From Capnocytophaga bilenii (GTDB lineage: Bacteria > Bacteroidota > Bacteroidia > Flavobacteriales > Flavobacteriaceae), in the NCBI RefSeq assembly GCF_017565765.1, contig NZ_JAGDYP010000004.1, forward strand, positions 160,606-224,605: a stretch of 64,000 nucleotides of DNA, read 5' to 3'. Positions 46,567 to 54,521 of this stretch are shown piece by piece. How positions within the stretch are numbered: the first letter of the stretch is position 1; each line of letters begins with the position of its first letter. A program made the position numbers and the translations under genes. The notes under the pieces are model-generated. The model was not told the origin of the DNA and did no database searches. It saw nothing but the letters and a program-made list of their open reading frames with translations.

Positions 46567-47880
46567 ATGAAAAGAACTTGGCAATTATTACTCTTCTTAA
46601 TGCCTCTATTAGCAACTTCACAAGCCAAACAGTGGTCATTAGAGGATTGCATCAACTATGCGGTGCAACACAACATTAGTGTAAAAAAAACAGAACTAAA
46701 TCAGCAAACAGCTGAAATTAACCTACAGCAGGCAAAAGACAACCGTTTGCCCACCATCAGTGGTTCGGCATCGGCAAACCTCAATAATGGTTCAGCAATT
46801 AACCAAATTACTAACGAACGAGTCTCGCGCCGTACCTTTTCCAACAACTTTGGCATATCGGCTTCTATGCCGCTCTATCAAGGCAATAAGCTCAATTTGC
46901 AAACAGACCGCAGCCAGCTGCTCTTAGAGCAAAACGAACTCTATGTGCAAGAGGCGAAGAACAACATCACCCTGAGTGTGCTCGAAGCCTATCTGCAAGC
47001 CCTCTACAGCTATGAAGGGATAGAGGTAGCCAAGAATGCAGCAAGCTCTTCTGCTGAAGAATTGAAACAAGCACAAACTAAGTTTGCCAATGGTGCGATA
47101 GCCAAGCTCAGTTTGGCAGAGATAGAAACCCGTCACGCCAATAATCAGTACGCTATCATTCAGGCTGAAAATCAATACGCCAACCGCGTGCTTACCCTCA
47201 AGCAACTTTTAGAGCTTCCCCCCAATAGCGATTTTGCTATAGCACTCAACCTGCAAGAAGATGACTATGTGGCAATTATCCCCAATAAAAACGAAGTATT
47301 TGCAGAAGCTAAACAAACGCTTCCTAATCTGAAAATCTATCAATCACAACAAAAGATAGCCGAAAAAGATGTTGCAATAGCCAGAGCGGGTGCGTTGCCT
47401 TCCCTTAGCCTGCAAGCAGGAGTCAATACAGGCTATTCCAACCTTAATGATTTGGGGTATGCTACCCAGTTAGATAGTAATTTTGGTCAGACGATAGGCG
47501 CTTCGCTCAATATACCTATTTTTTCGCAAAACAAAAATAAGAGCAATGTCAAGTTAGCAAAGCTTACACAACAGCAGGCAGTATTAGAAGAACAACAAGC
47601 CGAAAAAGAGCTTTATGCTAAAATAGAAACCGCTTGGCAAAATGCCACCACACACCAAGCACAACAAGCGGCTTCGCGTACAGCTCGCGACAATGCCAAA
47701 TTGGCATATGATTTAGCAGTGAAAAAACACGAGTTCGGCGGACTTACCAATACCGAACTGCTCGTAAGCCAAAATTCCTACCTAAGTGCAGAACAAACTT
47801 ATCTACAGAATAAATATATGTCGGCACTATATGTTCAGTTGCTCAATTTTTATCAAGGAAAAGAAATAACATTTCCATAG
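46567..47880 (+). CDS. TolC-family outer membrane efflux protein
   Basis: 437 residues. Signal peptide (MKRTWQLLLFLMPLLATSQA), then two TolC repeats of long helices and strands (WSLEDCINYAVQHNISVKK and later LAYDLAVKKHEFGGLTNTEL). It is the outer-membrane channel of a tripartite pump whose adaptor and ATPase follow at 48929 and 50159. The expected neighbour starts only after about 1050 bases, because the DUF559 element is in between. Confidence 0.93.
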   Translation: MKRTWQLLLFLMPLLATSQAKQWSLEDCINYAVQHNISVKKTELNQQTAEINLQQAKDNRLPTISGSASANLNNGSAINQITNERVSRRTFSNNFGISASMPLYQGNKLNLQTDRSQLLLEQNELYVQEAKNNITLSVLEAYLQALYSYEGIEVAKNAASSSAEELKQAQTKFANGAIAKLSLAEIETRHANNQYAIIQAENQYANRVLTLKQLLELPPNSDFAIALNLQEDDYVAIIPNKNEVFAEAKQTLPNLKIYQSQQKIAEKDVAIARAGALPSLSLQAGVNTGYSNLNDLGYATQLDSNFGQTIGASLNIPIFSQNKNKSNVKLAKLTQQQAVLEEQQAEKELYAKIETAWQNATTHQAQQAASRTARDNAKLAYDLAVKKHEFGGLTNTELLVSQNSYLSAEQTYLQNKYMSALYVQLLNFYQGKEITFP

Positions 47881-47886
47881 AAGAGA

Positions 47887-47934
47887 CATCCCCCCTTCCC
47901 CCCTTCAAAGGGGGGGAGATGCTGCAATTGTACT
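47887..47934 (+). repeat. Left inverted end of the DUF559 element
   Basis: CATCCCCCCTTCCCCCCTTC with hairpin to GGGGGGG, then GATGCTGCAATTGTACTA. It begins 7 bases after the tolC stop. Aligns with the reverse complement of 48791-48835 at about 43 of 49 positions. Confidence 0.9.
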
Positions 47935-48058
47935 AATAAAAACTTTCTAGGTAGTCTTATGCGATGCAAAAGCGAAAATACTCCTGTTATTCAGGAATTA
48001 TTTTTTTAACTCTTGATTCATATATAGAAAATGTTAAAAAATGAAATATTAATCATTT

Positions 48059-48460
48059 ATGCCGAATAAAATTATTCCATATAATTCTAAACTAAAAGAT
48101 TTTGCACGATATTTGCGAAATCATAGTACATTAAGTGAAATAATTCTTTGGAATCACATAAGGAAAAAAGCCTTAGGTGTAGAATTTCACAGGCAAGTTC
48201 CTATTTTGGAGTATATAGTAGATTTCTATTGCCATGAATTGGCTTTAGCAATTGAAGTAGATGGTAATATACACGAATTTAGTTTTTTAGAAGATTGTCA
48301 GCGACAAGAAGCTATAGAAAAATATGGAGTAACATTTGTTCGCTTTTCAAATGAAGAAATAAATACTAATCTCTTTGAAGTGATATCATTACTAAAAAGT
48401 ATTGTTAATACACTGAAAGAAGATAGAATTGAGGAAAATGAGAGAATTCCACAAGAATAG
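48059..48460 (+). CDS. DUF559 (Vsr-like endonuclease-fold) protein
   Basis: 133 residues. DUF559 is a small PD-(D/E)XK/Vsr-like nuclease-fold family. The core is visible: EYIVDFYCHELALAIEVDGN with Asp55, Glu66 and Asp68 as likely catalytic acids, preceded by the basic helix RNHSTLSEIILWNHIRKKAL and followed by GVTFVRFSNEEI. The ending is a charged tail. Members are often solitary or near repeats. Here it lies inside an operon and between two inverted palindromic repeats, immediately followed by a tandem repeat array whose units begin with the same core as the repeat ends. DNA nicking or cleavage is plausible but not shown. Confidence 0.85.
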   Translation: MPNKIIPYNSKLKDFARYLRNHSTLSEIILWNHIRKKALGVEFHRQVPILEYIVDFYCHELALAIEVDGNIHEFSFLEDCQRQEAIEKYGVTFVRFSNEEINTNLFEVISLLKSIVNTLKEDRIEENERIPQE

Positions 48461-48461
48461 T

Positions 48462-48790
48462 ACAATTGCGGCATATCCCCCTTTGAAGAAAGTCCGTGAG
48501 CTGGTGCGGCGGAGTATGTGTTAGGGGAATTTTAATAATCATATGAAATTGCCCAAAAGTCCTTATACAGAACAATTGCGGCATATCCCCTTTTAAAGAA
48601 AGTCCGTGAGCTGGTGCAGCGGAGTATGTGTTAGGGGAATTTTAATAATCATATGAAATTGCCCAAAAGTCCTTATACAGAACAATTGCGGCATATCCCC
48701 TTTTAAAGGAAGTCCGTGAGCTGATGCAGCGGAGTATGTGTTAGGGAATTTTAATAATCATATGAAATTGCTCAAAAGTCTTTATACAGA
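48462..48790 (+). repeat. 110-bp tandem repeat array (three units)
   Basis: Units start at 48462, 48572 and 48682, with periods 110, 110 and 109; the start word ACAATTGCGGCATATCCCC occurs a fourth time in the right end at 48791. Each unit has an internal segment AGTCCGTGAGCTGGTGCAGC related to the 40-bp repeat core at 4.5 and 60.5 kb. No spacers or CRISPR layout. Confidence 0.95.
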
Positions 48791-48835
48791 ACAATTGCGG
48801 CATATCCCCCCTTTGAAGGGGGGTAGGGGGGGATG
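48791..48835 (-). repeat. Right inverted end of the DUF559 element
   Basis: ACAATTGCGGCATATCCCCC, hairpin to GAAGGGGGG, then TAGGGGGGGATG. Reverse complement matches 47887-47934. The outside flank TTAATAATCA matches the flank of the solo copy at 8.4 kb. Confidence 0.9.
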
Positions 48836-48928
48836 TTAATAATCAAACTTTTTAAACAGTTTAAGGGAAAATGTCTCTTAAATAAATACTTACACAAACA
48901 TTTATATATTAATTTTAGAACTTACACA

Positions 48929-50158
48929 ATGAAAAAGAAAATCAAAAAAATCATTATTATAGCCCTATTAGCTGTAGTGGCTTTTGCAGCATATCACTTC
49001 TTTATGAAAGAAAAACCAATGCCTATTGTACTCCAAACCGATGAAGTTACCCAAGGTGACGTTACTACCGAAGTAACCGCTACGGGTAGTGTACAACCGG
49101 TAGACGAGGTGGAAGTAGGTACCCAAGTATCGGGTTTGGTGAGCAAAATATATGTAGATTACAATAGCCAAGTAAAAAAAGGACAGCTCTTGGCAGAGCT
49201 CGATAAAACAAATCTACAAGAGAACGTTATCAATGCTACTGCCAACTACAATTCGGCACTTAACGAACTGAACTACTATCAGCAAAACTACGACCGCCAA
49301 AAGAAAATGTACGATGCCCAAGTAATTAGCAAATCCGATTACGAGCAGGCTACTTACCAGCTCACCAATGCCAAAGCAATGGTTACCCAACGCCTTACGA
49401 CCCTCAATCAGGCGAAAACGAACTTAGGTTATGCGAATATCTATTCGCCTATCGATGGGATTATCCTTAGCAAAGAGGTAGAAGAAGGGCAAACAGTGGC
49501 TGCTTCTATAAGTGCGCCTACACTCTTCAAAATAGCTAAGAACATCAAGCGTATGCAGGTAGAGGTAAATGTAGACGAAGCCGATATAGGACAAGTGAAA
49601 GTAGGACAACGCGTGAGCTTTACCGTTGATGCTTACCCTCAAGAGGAATTTTCAGGACGCGTTACCCAAGTGCGCCTATCGCCCACCACCTCGTCCAACG
49701 TAGTAACTTACAAGGTGATAGTAGAGGCAGAAAACCCCGATGAAAAGCTAAAACCTGGGCTTACTGCTACCATTGCTATTTATACCAATGAACTAAAAGG
49801 CGTAACCATAGTGCCCGCTAAGGCTATCAACTTTACGCCCGATACCGATGTGCTAATGCAATATTACGCCCAAAAAGATATTACAGCCGAAGCTCCTAAA
49901 GTACAGCATGGCAAGGGTAAAAACAAATACGTGTGGGTAGTGAATGCCGATGGCAGTCTTGCTCAAAAAGCCGTAACCATAGGCAGCAATGATGGTATCA
50001 ACGTGCAAGTAGTAAGCGGACTAACGGTTGGCGAAAAAGTAGCTACCAGCTTGCAGGGTAGCGCTCCGCAAATAGCAGGAGGCGATAAGAAAAGTGGAGA
50101 GAGCAGCAGTCCGTTTATGCCAAAACGCCCTAGTAGAAACAATTCAAAAGCTAAATAA
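48929..50158 (+). CDS. Periplasmic adaptor (MacA/HlyD-type) of a tripartite efflux pump
   Basis: 409 residues from ATG 48929; an upstream in-frame stretch is just spacer. One N-terminal membrane helix (IIIIALLAVVAFAAYHFF), lipoyl domain (VGTQVSGLVSKIYVDYNSQV), coiled coil, then GYANIYSPIDGIILSKEVEE and the C-terminal barrel and membrane-proximal domains. MacA-type adaptors link the MacB ATPase/permease to TolC. The ATPase gene begins at the base after the stop. About 90 bases of DNA outside the right end of the DUF559 element precede it. Confidence 0.93.
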   Translation: MKKKIKKIIIIALLAVVAFAAYHFFMKEKPMPIVLQTDEVTQGDVTTEVTATGSVQPVDEVEVGTQVSGLVSKIYVDYNSQVKKGQLLAELDKTNLQENVINATANYNSALNELNYYQQNYDRQKKMYDAQVISKSDYEQATYQLTNAKAMVTQRLTTLNQAKTNLGYANIYSPIDGIILSKEVEEGQTVAASISAPTLFKIAKNIKRMQVEVNVDEADIGQVKVGQRVSFTVDAYPQEEFSGRVTQVRLSPTTSSNVVTYKVIVEAENPDEKLKPGLTATIAIYTNELKGVTIVPAKAINFTPDTDVLMQYYAQKDITAEAPKVQHGKGKNKYVWVVNADGSLAQKAVTIGSNDGINVQVVSGLTVGEKVATSLQGSAPQIAGGDKKSGESSSPFMPKRPSRNNSKAK

Positions 50159-50905
50159 ATGAAAAAAGCCATTATAGACATACGCGATATGAAGCGCAAC
50201 TTCCAGATGGGCAACGAAACGGTACACGCCCTGAAAGGCATCAACCTCACCATCCGCGAAGGCGAGTTTGTAACTATTATGGGACCGAGTGGGTCGGGCA
50301 AATCAACTTTGCTCAACATATTAGGCTGCTTAGACCGTCCCTCTTCTGGCGATTACATTTTGGACGGCATCTCGGTAAAAAATATGAGCAAGAATGATTT
50401 GGCGCATATACGCAACACCAAAATAGGTTTTATCTTTCAGTCGTACAACCTATTAGCCCGTACCTCAGCCATTGAGAATGTAGAGCTCCCACTGATGTAT
50501 AACCCAAAAGTATCAGCCAAAGAACGCCGCGAGCGCGCTATCGAAGCTCTCATCAGTGTAGGCTTAGAAAGCCGACTGAACCACTTGCCTAGTGAGCTAT
50601 CGGGGGGACAGCAACAACGGGTAGCGATTGCACGCTCGTTAGTAAATAACCCTGTTATCCTCCTTGCCGATGAGGCTACCGGTAACCTCGATACCAAAAC
50701 CTCGTACGAGGTAATGGAGCTTTTCCAACGCCTCAACGACCAAGGTAGCACCATAGGTTTCGTAACCCACGAAGACGATATTGCCCAATTTAGCAAACGC
50801 ACGGTAGTGCTGAAAGACGGACATATCATCAGCGATAAAGAAGTAACCGATAGGCTAAATGCGAAGGAACAGCTGGCACAATTACGAAATACAAATGACG
50901 AATGA
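50159..50905 (+). CDS. ABC transporter ATP-binding protein (MacB/LolD-type)
   Basis: 248 residues: Walker A MGPSGSGKST (Lys48), Q-loop FQSYNLL, signature ELSGGQQQRVAIARSL, Walker B VILLADEATGNLD and the H-loop FVTHE. It is a separate ATPase subunit, so the permease must be another gene; the matching permease is at 54522. The two are now 3.6 kb apart because five genes lie between them. It starts directly after the adaptor stop. Confidence 0.95.
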   Translation: MKKAIIDIRDMKRNFQMGNETVHALKGINLTIREGEFVTIMGPSGSGKSTLLNILGCLDRPSSGDYILDGISVKNMSKNDLAHIRNTKIGFIFQSYNLLARTSAIENVELPLMYNPKVSAKERRERAIEALISVGLESRLNHLPSELSGGQQQRVAIARSLVNNPVILLADEATGNLDTKTSYEVMELFQRLNDQGSTIGFVTHEDDIAQFSKRTVVLKDGHIISDKEVTDRLNAKEQLAQLRNTNDE

Positions 50906-50916
50906 CGGTGCGAGCC

Positions 50917-50949
50917 TTTGGCATAATAGAAAAGAAATTAGTATCTTTG
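50917..50949 (+). promoter_or_regulatory. Promoter at the start of the inserted gene run
   Basis: TTTG (50917-50920), 21 bases, TATCTTTG (50942-50949), 19 bases before the YARHG gene start. The upstream side (50903-50918) holds the dispersed word GGTGCGAGCC seen also at 4128 and 46494. Confidence 0.7.
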
Positions 50950-50968
50950 CCCAAAAAATTACTTTACA

Positions 50969-51673
50969 ATGAAACACTTATACTTCTTATCAATAGTGTT
51001 ATTCTCACTAAACGCTACGGCACAGCTAAAAGATTGCACCACTTGTGCCTCCCAAGTGATTAAGGAACAACAAATCAGCAAATTGAGCATAGATGAATTG
51101 CGCTTCCTCACTAACGACCTTTACGCTCGCAAAGGTTATAAGTTTAAAGACTATGAAATAAGCAATTACTTTAATGAAAAACCGTGGTATAAGCCTGTGA
51201 GTGACAATAGTAAGGTGAAACTCAACGCAGTGGAAGAGCAGAATGTGAAGCTATTTCAAGAACGTACGGCAATACTAAAAGCTGATAGAGAAAAACTATT
51301 AGAAGCATTGCAAAGTTTAAAAGCAGAAGCTCAAAAAGGTAATAGTCCTATTCCTAAAGACAACTATAATGAGCATTTTAGTAAAACCATTGCTAAAATA
51401 GATATAGATGATATTCATTGGATTAAAAATCAAGGGTATTATAGTATAAAAGTTGATAACTTTAAGGGGACTAACAAATATTCTATATCTATAGAAGGCA
51501 ATGAGGTAGAGATTGTGTGGTTTGAAGATGGCTATTCTGAAAAAGTATCTGAAGATAAAATCAAAGAAGTATACGATATTGGTGAATACGAAGTTATAGA
51601 AAGCGCTACTTATTGGAAATTCAAATGGAAAAATCAAAAATTGGTATTTATAGAGTCTGTAATGGCAGGATAA
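50969..51673 (+). CDS. Secreted YARHG-domain protein
   Basis: 234 residues. Signal peptide ending NATAQ, then a YARHG domain (LSIDELRFLTNDLYARKGYK and FNEKPWYKPVSDNS). The rest has coiled-coil and beta parts (KSLKAEAQKGNSPIP, DIDDIHWIKNQGYYSIKVDN), no further family seen. YARHG proteins are extracellular or periplasmic with unclear function. First gene of the run that separates ATPase and permease, behind its own promoter. Confidence 0.78.
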   Translation: MKHLYFLSIVLFSLNATAQLKDCTTCASQVIKEQQISKLSIDELRFLTNDLYARKGYKFKDYEISNYFNEKPWYKPVSDNSKVKLNAVEEQNVKLFQERTAILKADREKLLEALQSLKAEAQKGNSPIPKDNYNEHFSKTIAKIDIDDIHWIKNQGYYSIKVDNFKGTNKYSISIEGNEVEIVWFEDGYSEKVSEDKIKEVYDIGEYEVIESATYWKFKWKNQKLVFIESVMAG

Positions 51674-51770
51674 AGAGAAAAAGTGCGAACAGTGTTCGCA
51701 CAATTCAATATTGCAAAACTGAGATTTGAAAATCAGTGATTTCTAAATTATAAAATATTGATAATTAGGT

Positions 51771-52166
51771 ATGACTGAACTTGAAAAAGCATTAAAAGAT
51801 ATTGATACTACCCCACATCCTAACGGACTCAGAGATGGAATAATTTACTATAATGAGGAGGGTGATTTCTGTGTGTATAACCACTATTCCGCTTGTGAGT
51901 GGCTTAAGCATTTGGCAGTGCATTATGGTGGGGTGACTATGGAAGAAGCTACTCGATTGGTAGAAAACTCAGACTGGATGCGTATGCCTGAATCTATTAA
52001 TGAAGTAGCATTTATCACTCATCAAGAACAATATCATTGGGCGATGTTGCTTGTAAAAGGTGATATGTATTGGTTAAAAGGGTATCCTTCTGGTATTATT
52101 GATTTTAAAGAAGAATATATTGATTGGGAAGAACAAATAGCAAAACAATATCAGCTAAATGATTAA
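51771..52166 (+). CDS. Hypothetical cytoplasmic protein
   Basis: 131 residues, acidic and without a signal. No family recognised. The block LKHLAVHYGGVTMEEATRLV and tryptophan-rich parts (YWLKGYPSGIIDFKEEYIDW) suggest one small alpha/beta domain. Context with SH3, YARHG and KilA-N genes and the SMI1/SUFU-type protein elsewhere would fit an immunity-like protein, but that is only a guess. After it (52170-52250) a short stretch GDLESADYESGILDNAIKLI reads like a gene remnant. Confidence 0.6.
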   Translation: MTELEKALKDIDTTPHPNGLRDGIIYYNEEGDFCVYNHYSACEWLKHLAVHYGGVTMEEATRLVENSDWMRMPESINEVAFITHQEQYHWAMLLVKGDMYWLKGYPSGIIDFKEEYIDWEEQIAKQYQLND

Positions 52167-52167
52167 T

Positions 52168-52265
52168 ATATATATGGTGATTTAGAGTCTGCCGACTATG
52201 AAAGTGGCATACTTGATAACGCTATAAAACTTATTAGCAACAACAATCATTCCTATGCAAGCACA
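52168..52265 (+). pseudogene. Possible coding remnant between two unknown genes
   Basis: In the frame beginning TAT GGT GAT the stretch reads YGDLESADYESGILDNAIKL then ISNNNHSYASTRS and a stop. It has no start codon and is closed upstream by TAA. Composition is protein-like, so it may be the tail of a lost gene. It is short, so chance is possible. Confidence 0.3.
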
Positions 52266-52791
52266 AGAAGTTAAAGAGAATTTTTCTCAGTATTTCATTA
52301 AAGCCTTTACAACAGACCAGCAAGTGATAGAGGCTACTATTACTTTTTATAGAGAAGATAGAGAAAATCCCACAATGGTAGATATGTTTTCTAAAGATGA
52401 AACATTCACCTATACAGGCGGAAAAGTAAAGATTTTTGTAATGACTTATCACGATACGCAAAATCATCATTACGAAATGGTTTCAGATGAGGTAAGGTCG
52501 CTATTCTATATCCTTCGCAAGCGTTTAGAACAGCAAGGTATAAAACTATTGATACAAGGGGCAAGGCGTCATTATTATATGATTCGGCATTTCAAACAGA
52601 ATTTCCGAGCGGTAAGGTTAGTTTTAGGAAAAAGGTATGATTATAATACTGCTGAAATAATAAATATCTTTGACCCTGAAAACGATTTTTCACAAATAGC
52701 TACCGTTCAGGAGCAAGAAGAATACTTTAACCAATGGATTGAAAGTATTACAGGAGTAAAATACGATGAAAATAAGAGAGATAGTGAATAA
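52255..52791 (+). CDS. Hypothetical protein
   Basis: 178 residues, cytoplasmic, charged, no known domain. Contains ITFYREDRENPTMVDMFSKD, VKIFVMTYHDTQNHHYE and GARRHYYMIRHFKQNF; no motif that I can place. ATG at 52255 is assumed; it overlaps the 3' end of the possible remnant upstream. The end overlaps a 39-residue reading frame. Confidence 0.6.
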   Translation: MQAQEVKENFSQYFIKAFTTDQQVIEATITFYREDRENPTMVDMFSKDETFTYTGGKVKIFVMTYHDTQNHHYEMVSDEVRSLFYILRKRLEQQGIKLLIQGARRHYYMIRHFKQNFRAVRLVLGKRYDYNTAEIINIFDPENDFSQIATVQEQEEYFNQWIESITGVKYDENKRDSE

Positions 52792-52885
52792 TAACAATTT
52801 GATAGACCTTATTACCGATAACCACAATACTCCTTTTTGGGAAATTACCTACTATTGGTATAGAACGTATCAGGCGATAGAGTAG
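52766..52885 (+). CDS. Possible small protein (39 aa)
   Basis: A 39-residue frame MKIREIVNNNNLIDLITDNH followed by NTPFWEITYYWYRTYQAIE and a stop, overlapping the previous gene by 26 bases. The aromatic composition is protein-like, but there is no independent support. Could be a fragment of a once longer gene. Confidence 0.3.
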   Translation: MKIREIVNNNNLIDLITDNHNTPFWEITYYWYRTYQAIE

Positions 52886-52918
52886 ATTTTTGTATTGTAG
52901 AGAATAATTAGAAATTTT

Positions 52919-53605
52919 ATGAAACACTTACTTATTTTATTCTTTTTCCTCAGCACCAACGCTTTTGCGCAAGGTCCTTTAGGAGATTATGCCGTAGTAA
53001 AAGACAAAGACGGCTATGTAAACATTCGCGCCAAAGAAAATGTAAAAAGCAAAATTGTAGGTACTTTGCCTAACAATACACTTGTGTATGGTTTCTTTGA
53101 TAAAGAATTTAACCCTACTAACTGGATTGAAGTTGATAAAGGGTATGTGCATCAAAGTCGCTTGAAAAAAATATTTGACTTTCGTACTATAGAAGGAAAA
53201 GTGCAAGGCAATAGTGTTATTTTTGATGATAAGGACGTAAAAGTGACCATTACCAAACAGAAGTTCGACAAAACCAAGCACAAGATTACTAAGAAAGGCC
53301 AGGGAAGTTATGAACAATTAATCATTGATGGTAAAGAAATAATATATGGATGGGACGGTTCACTAGCTCAAGACCATTACAAAAGTATTACTGTAACTAT
53401 GAAAGGCAAAAATGTACCTATCCCTAAAAGTGCTTATGATGATTTGTATGAAATTTCCTATTTTAGCAGTTCCATATACTACGATGAGGAAGCGGAGGCA
53501 CTTTATATTTATGCAGTTAATGGCGAAGCTGGTTTAGCTTACCAAGTGTGCTGGCAAATAGTAAAAGGCGAGTATAAAACCCGTATTATAGGGCAACCAC
53601 TTTAA
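52919..53605 (+). CDS. Secreted SH3-like domain protein
   Basis: 228 residues. Signal peptide (MKHLLILFFFLSTNAFAQ), then a bacterial SH3 domain (about 22-80: GYVNIRAKENVKSKIVGTL and GYVHQSRLKK). The rest is beta-rich with KVTITKQKFDKTKHKITKKG and an IIYGWDGSLAQDHY part, no family named. Signal peptide resembles that of the YARHG gene (MKHLyFL/MKHLliLF), so the two exported proteins may belong together. Confidence 0.75.
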   Translation: MKHLLILFFFLSTNAFAQGPLGDYAVVKDKDGYVNIRAKENVKSKIVGTLPNNTLVYGFFDKEFNPTNWIEVDKGYVHQSRLKKIFDFRTIEGKVQGNSVIFDDKDVKVTITKQKFDKTKHKITKKGQGSYEQLIIDGKEIIYGWDGSLAQDHYKSITVTMKGKNVPIPKSAYDDLYEISYFSSSIYYDEEAEALYIYAVNGEAGLAYQVCWQIVKGEYKTRIIGQPL

Positions 53606-53631
53606 TGATGTAACTAAAATTTACCAAAAAT

Positions 53632-54513
53632 ATGACACCAACAAATAATAAACTTAAAGTACAAGATGTTGAAATAAATATCAGAGTGATTAATGAAGCT
53701 GATTATATAAGTTTAACTGATATGACTATAAATCAGGAAGAGGGAAGTCGTTTGATAGAGAAATGGCTTACCAATAAGAATACTATTGAGTATTTAGGTG
53801 TATGGGAAGAGTTGAACAATCCTAATTTTAATTCCCCTGAATTCGGGGGAATTAAAAATGAAGCAGGGGTTAATCGCTTCTATATGTCGGTTAAACGATG
53901 GATTGAAAGGACTAATGCTATTGGTATTGTTTCAAAGGTTGGAAAATACGGAGGTACTTATGCTCATAAAGATATTGCTTTTCATTTTGCTATGTGGATT
54001 AGCCCTATTTTTCAGTTATACATAGTAAAAGAATATCAACGTCTAAAGGAGTTAGAGAGCAATCAATACAACTTAGAATGGAATGTAAAAAGGATTTTAA
54101 GTAAAGCTAACTATTATATCCATACCGATGCTGTTAAAACTTATATACTTCCTACTCTTTCTGAGCTAAAAGAGACTTTTGTTTATGCTGATGAAGCCGA
54201 TTTGCTAAATCTTGCTATGTTTGGCTGTACTGCTAAACAATGGAAAGCAGCTAATCCTGAAAGAGTATTAAAGGGGGAAAATATAAGAGACATCGCTAGC
54301 ATTAACGAATTAGCTATACTCAGCAATATAGAAAGTCTTAATGCTTCTCTGATTAAAAACAATGTTGCTAAAGAAGAACGTTTTAAAATTTTAGTAGAAA
54401 CCATCAAAGAACAACGTGCTGTTTTAGACAAAGTAGATTATCTGAAATCTATTAAAAAACTTTCAAATGAAACTTATACAAGTATTCAAGGAAATAAACA
54501 ACTTGATAAATAG
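53632..54513 (+). CDS. KilA-N domain protein
   Basis: 293 residues, cytoplasmic. The N-terminal ~120 residues match a KilA-N DNA-binding domain: INIRVINEADYISLTDMTIN, SRLIEKWLTNKNTIEYLGVW and the AHKDIAFHFAMWISPIFQL block. The C-terminal part is helical (LSELKETFVYADEADLLNLA, NVAKEERFKILVETIKEQRA). KilA-N proteins are frequent in phages and mobile elements, so this gene supports the view that the run of genes here was inserted. The permease gene starts 8 bases after its stop. Confidence 0.85.
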   Translation: MTPTNNKLKVQDVEINIRVINEADYISLTDMTINQEEGSRLIEKWLTNKNTIEYLGVWEELNNPNFNSPEFGGIKNEAGVNRFYMSVKRWIERTNAIGIVSKVGKYGGTYAHKDIAFHFAMWISPIFQLYIVKEYQRLKELESNQYNLEWNVKRILSKANYYIHTDAVKTYILPTLSELKETFVYADEADLLNLAMFGCTAKQWKAANPERVLKGENIRDIASINELAILSNIESLNASLIKNNVAKEERFKILVETIKEQRAVLDKVDYLKSIKKLSNETYTSIQGNKQLDK

Positions 54514-54521
54514 TTTATAAA

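Larger units (their letters stand above)
47887..48835. mobile_element. Putative DUF559-carrying mobile unit bounded by inverted palindromic repeats
   Basis: About 950 bases between tolC and macA: left inverted end, DUF559 gene, three 110-bp tandem units, right inverted end. The two ends are inverted to each other and both carry the CATCCCCCC tip outward, like terminal repeats. A solo copy of the end is at 8373. No target duplication is clear. The mobile interpretation is inference from this structure. Confidence 0.6.

Noticed and set aside
48462-48835. CRISPR array
   Set aside because: The units are 110 bp and directly tandem, with no unique spacers and no cas genes.
48833-48928. Longer adaptor start at 48833
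   Set aside because: The added residues translate the repeat end and spacer; the signal-anchor begins at 48929.
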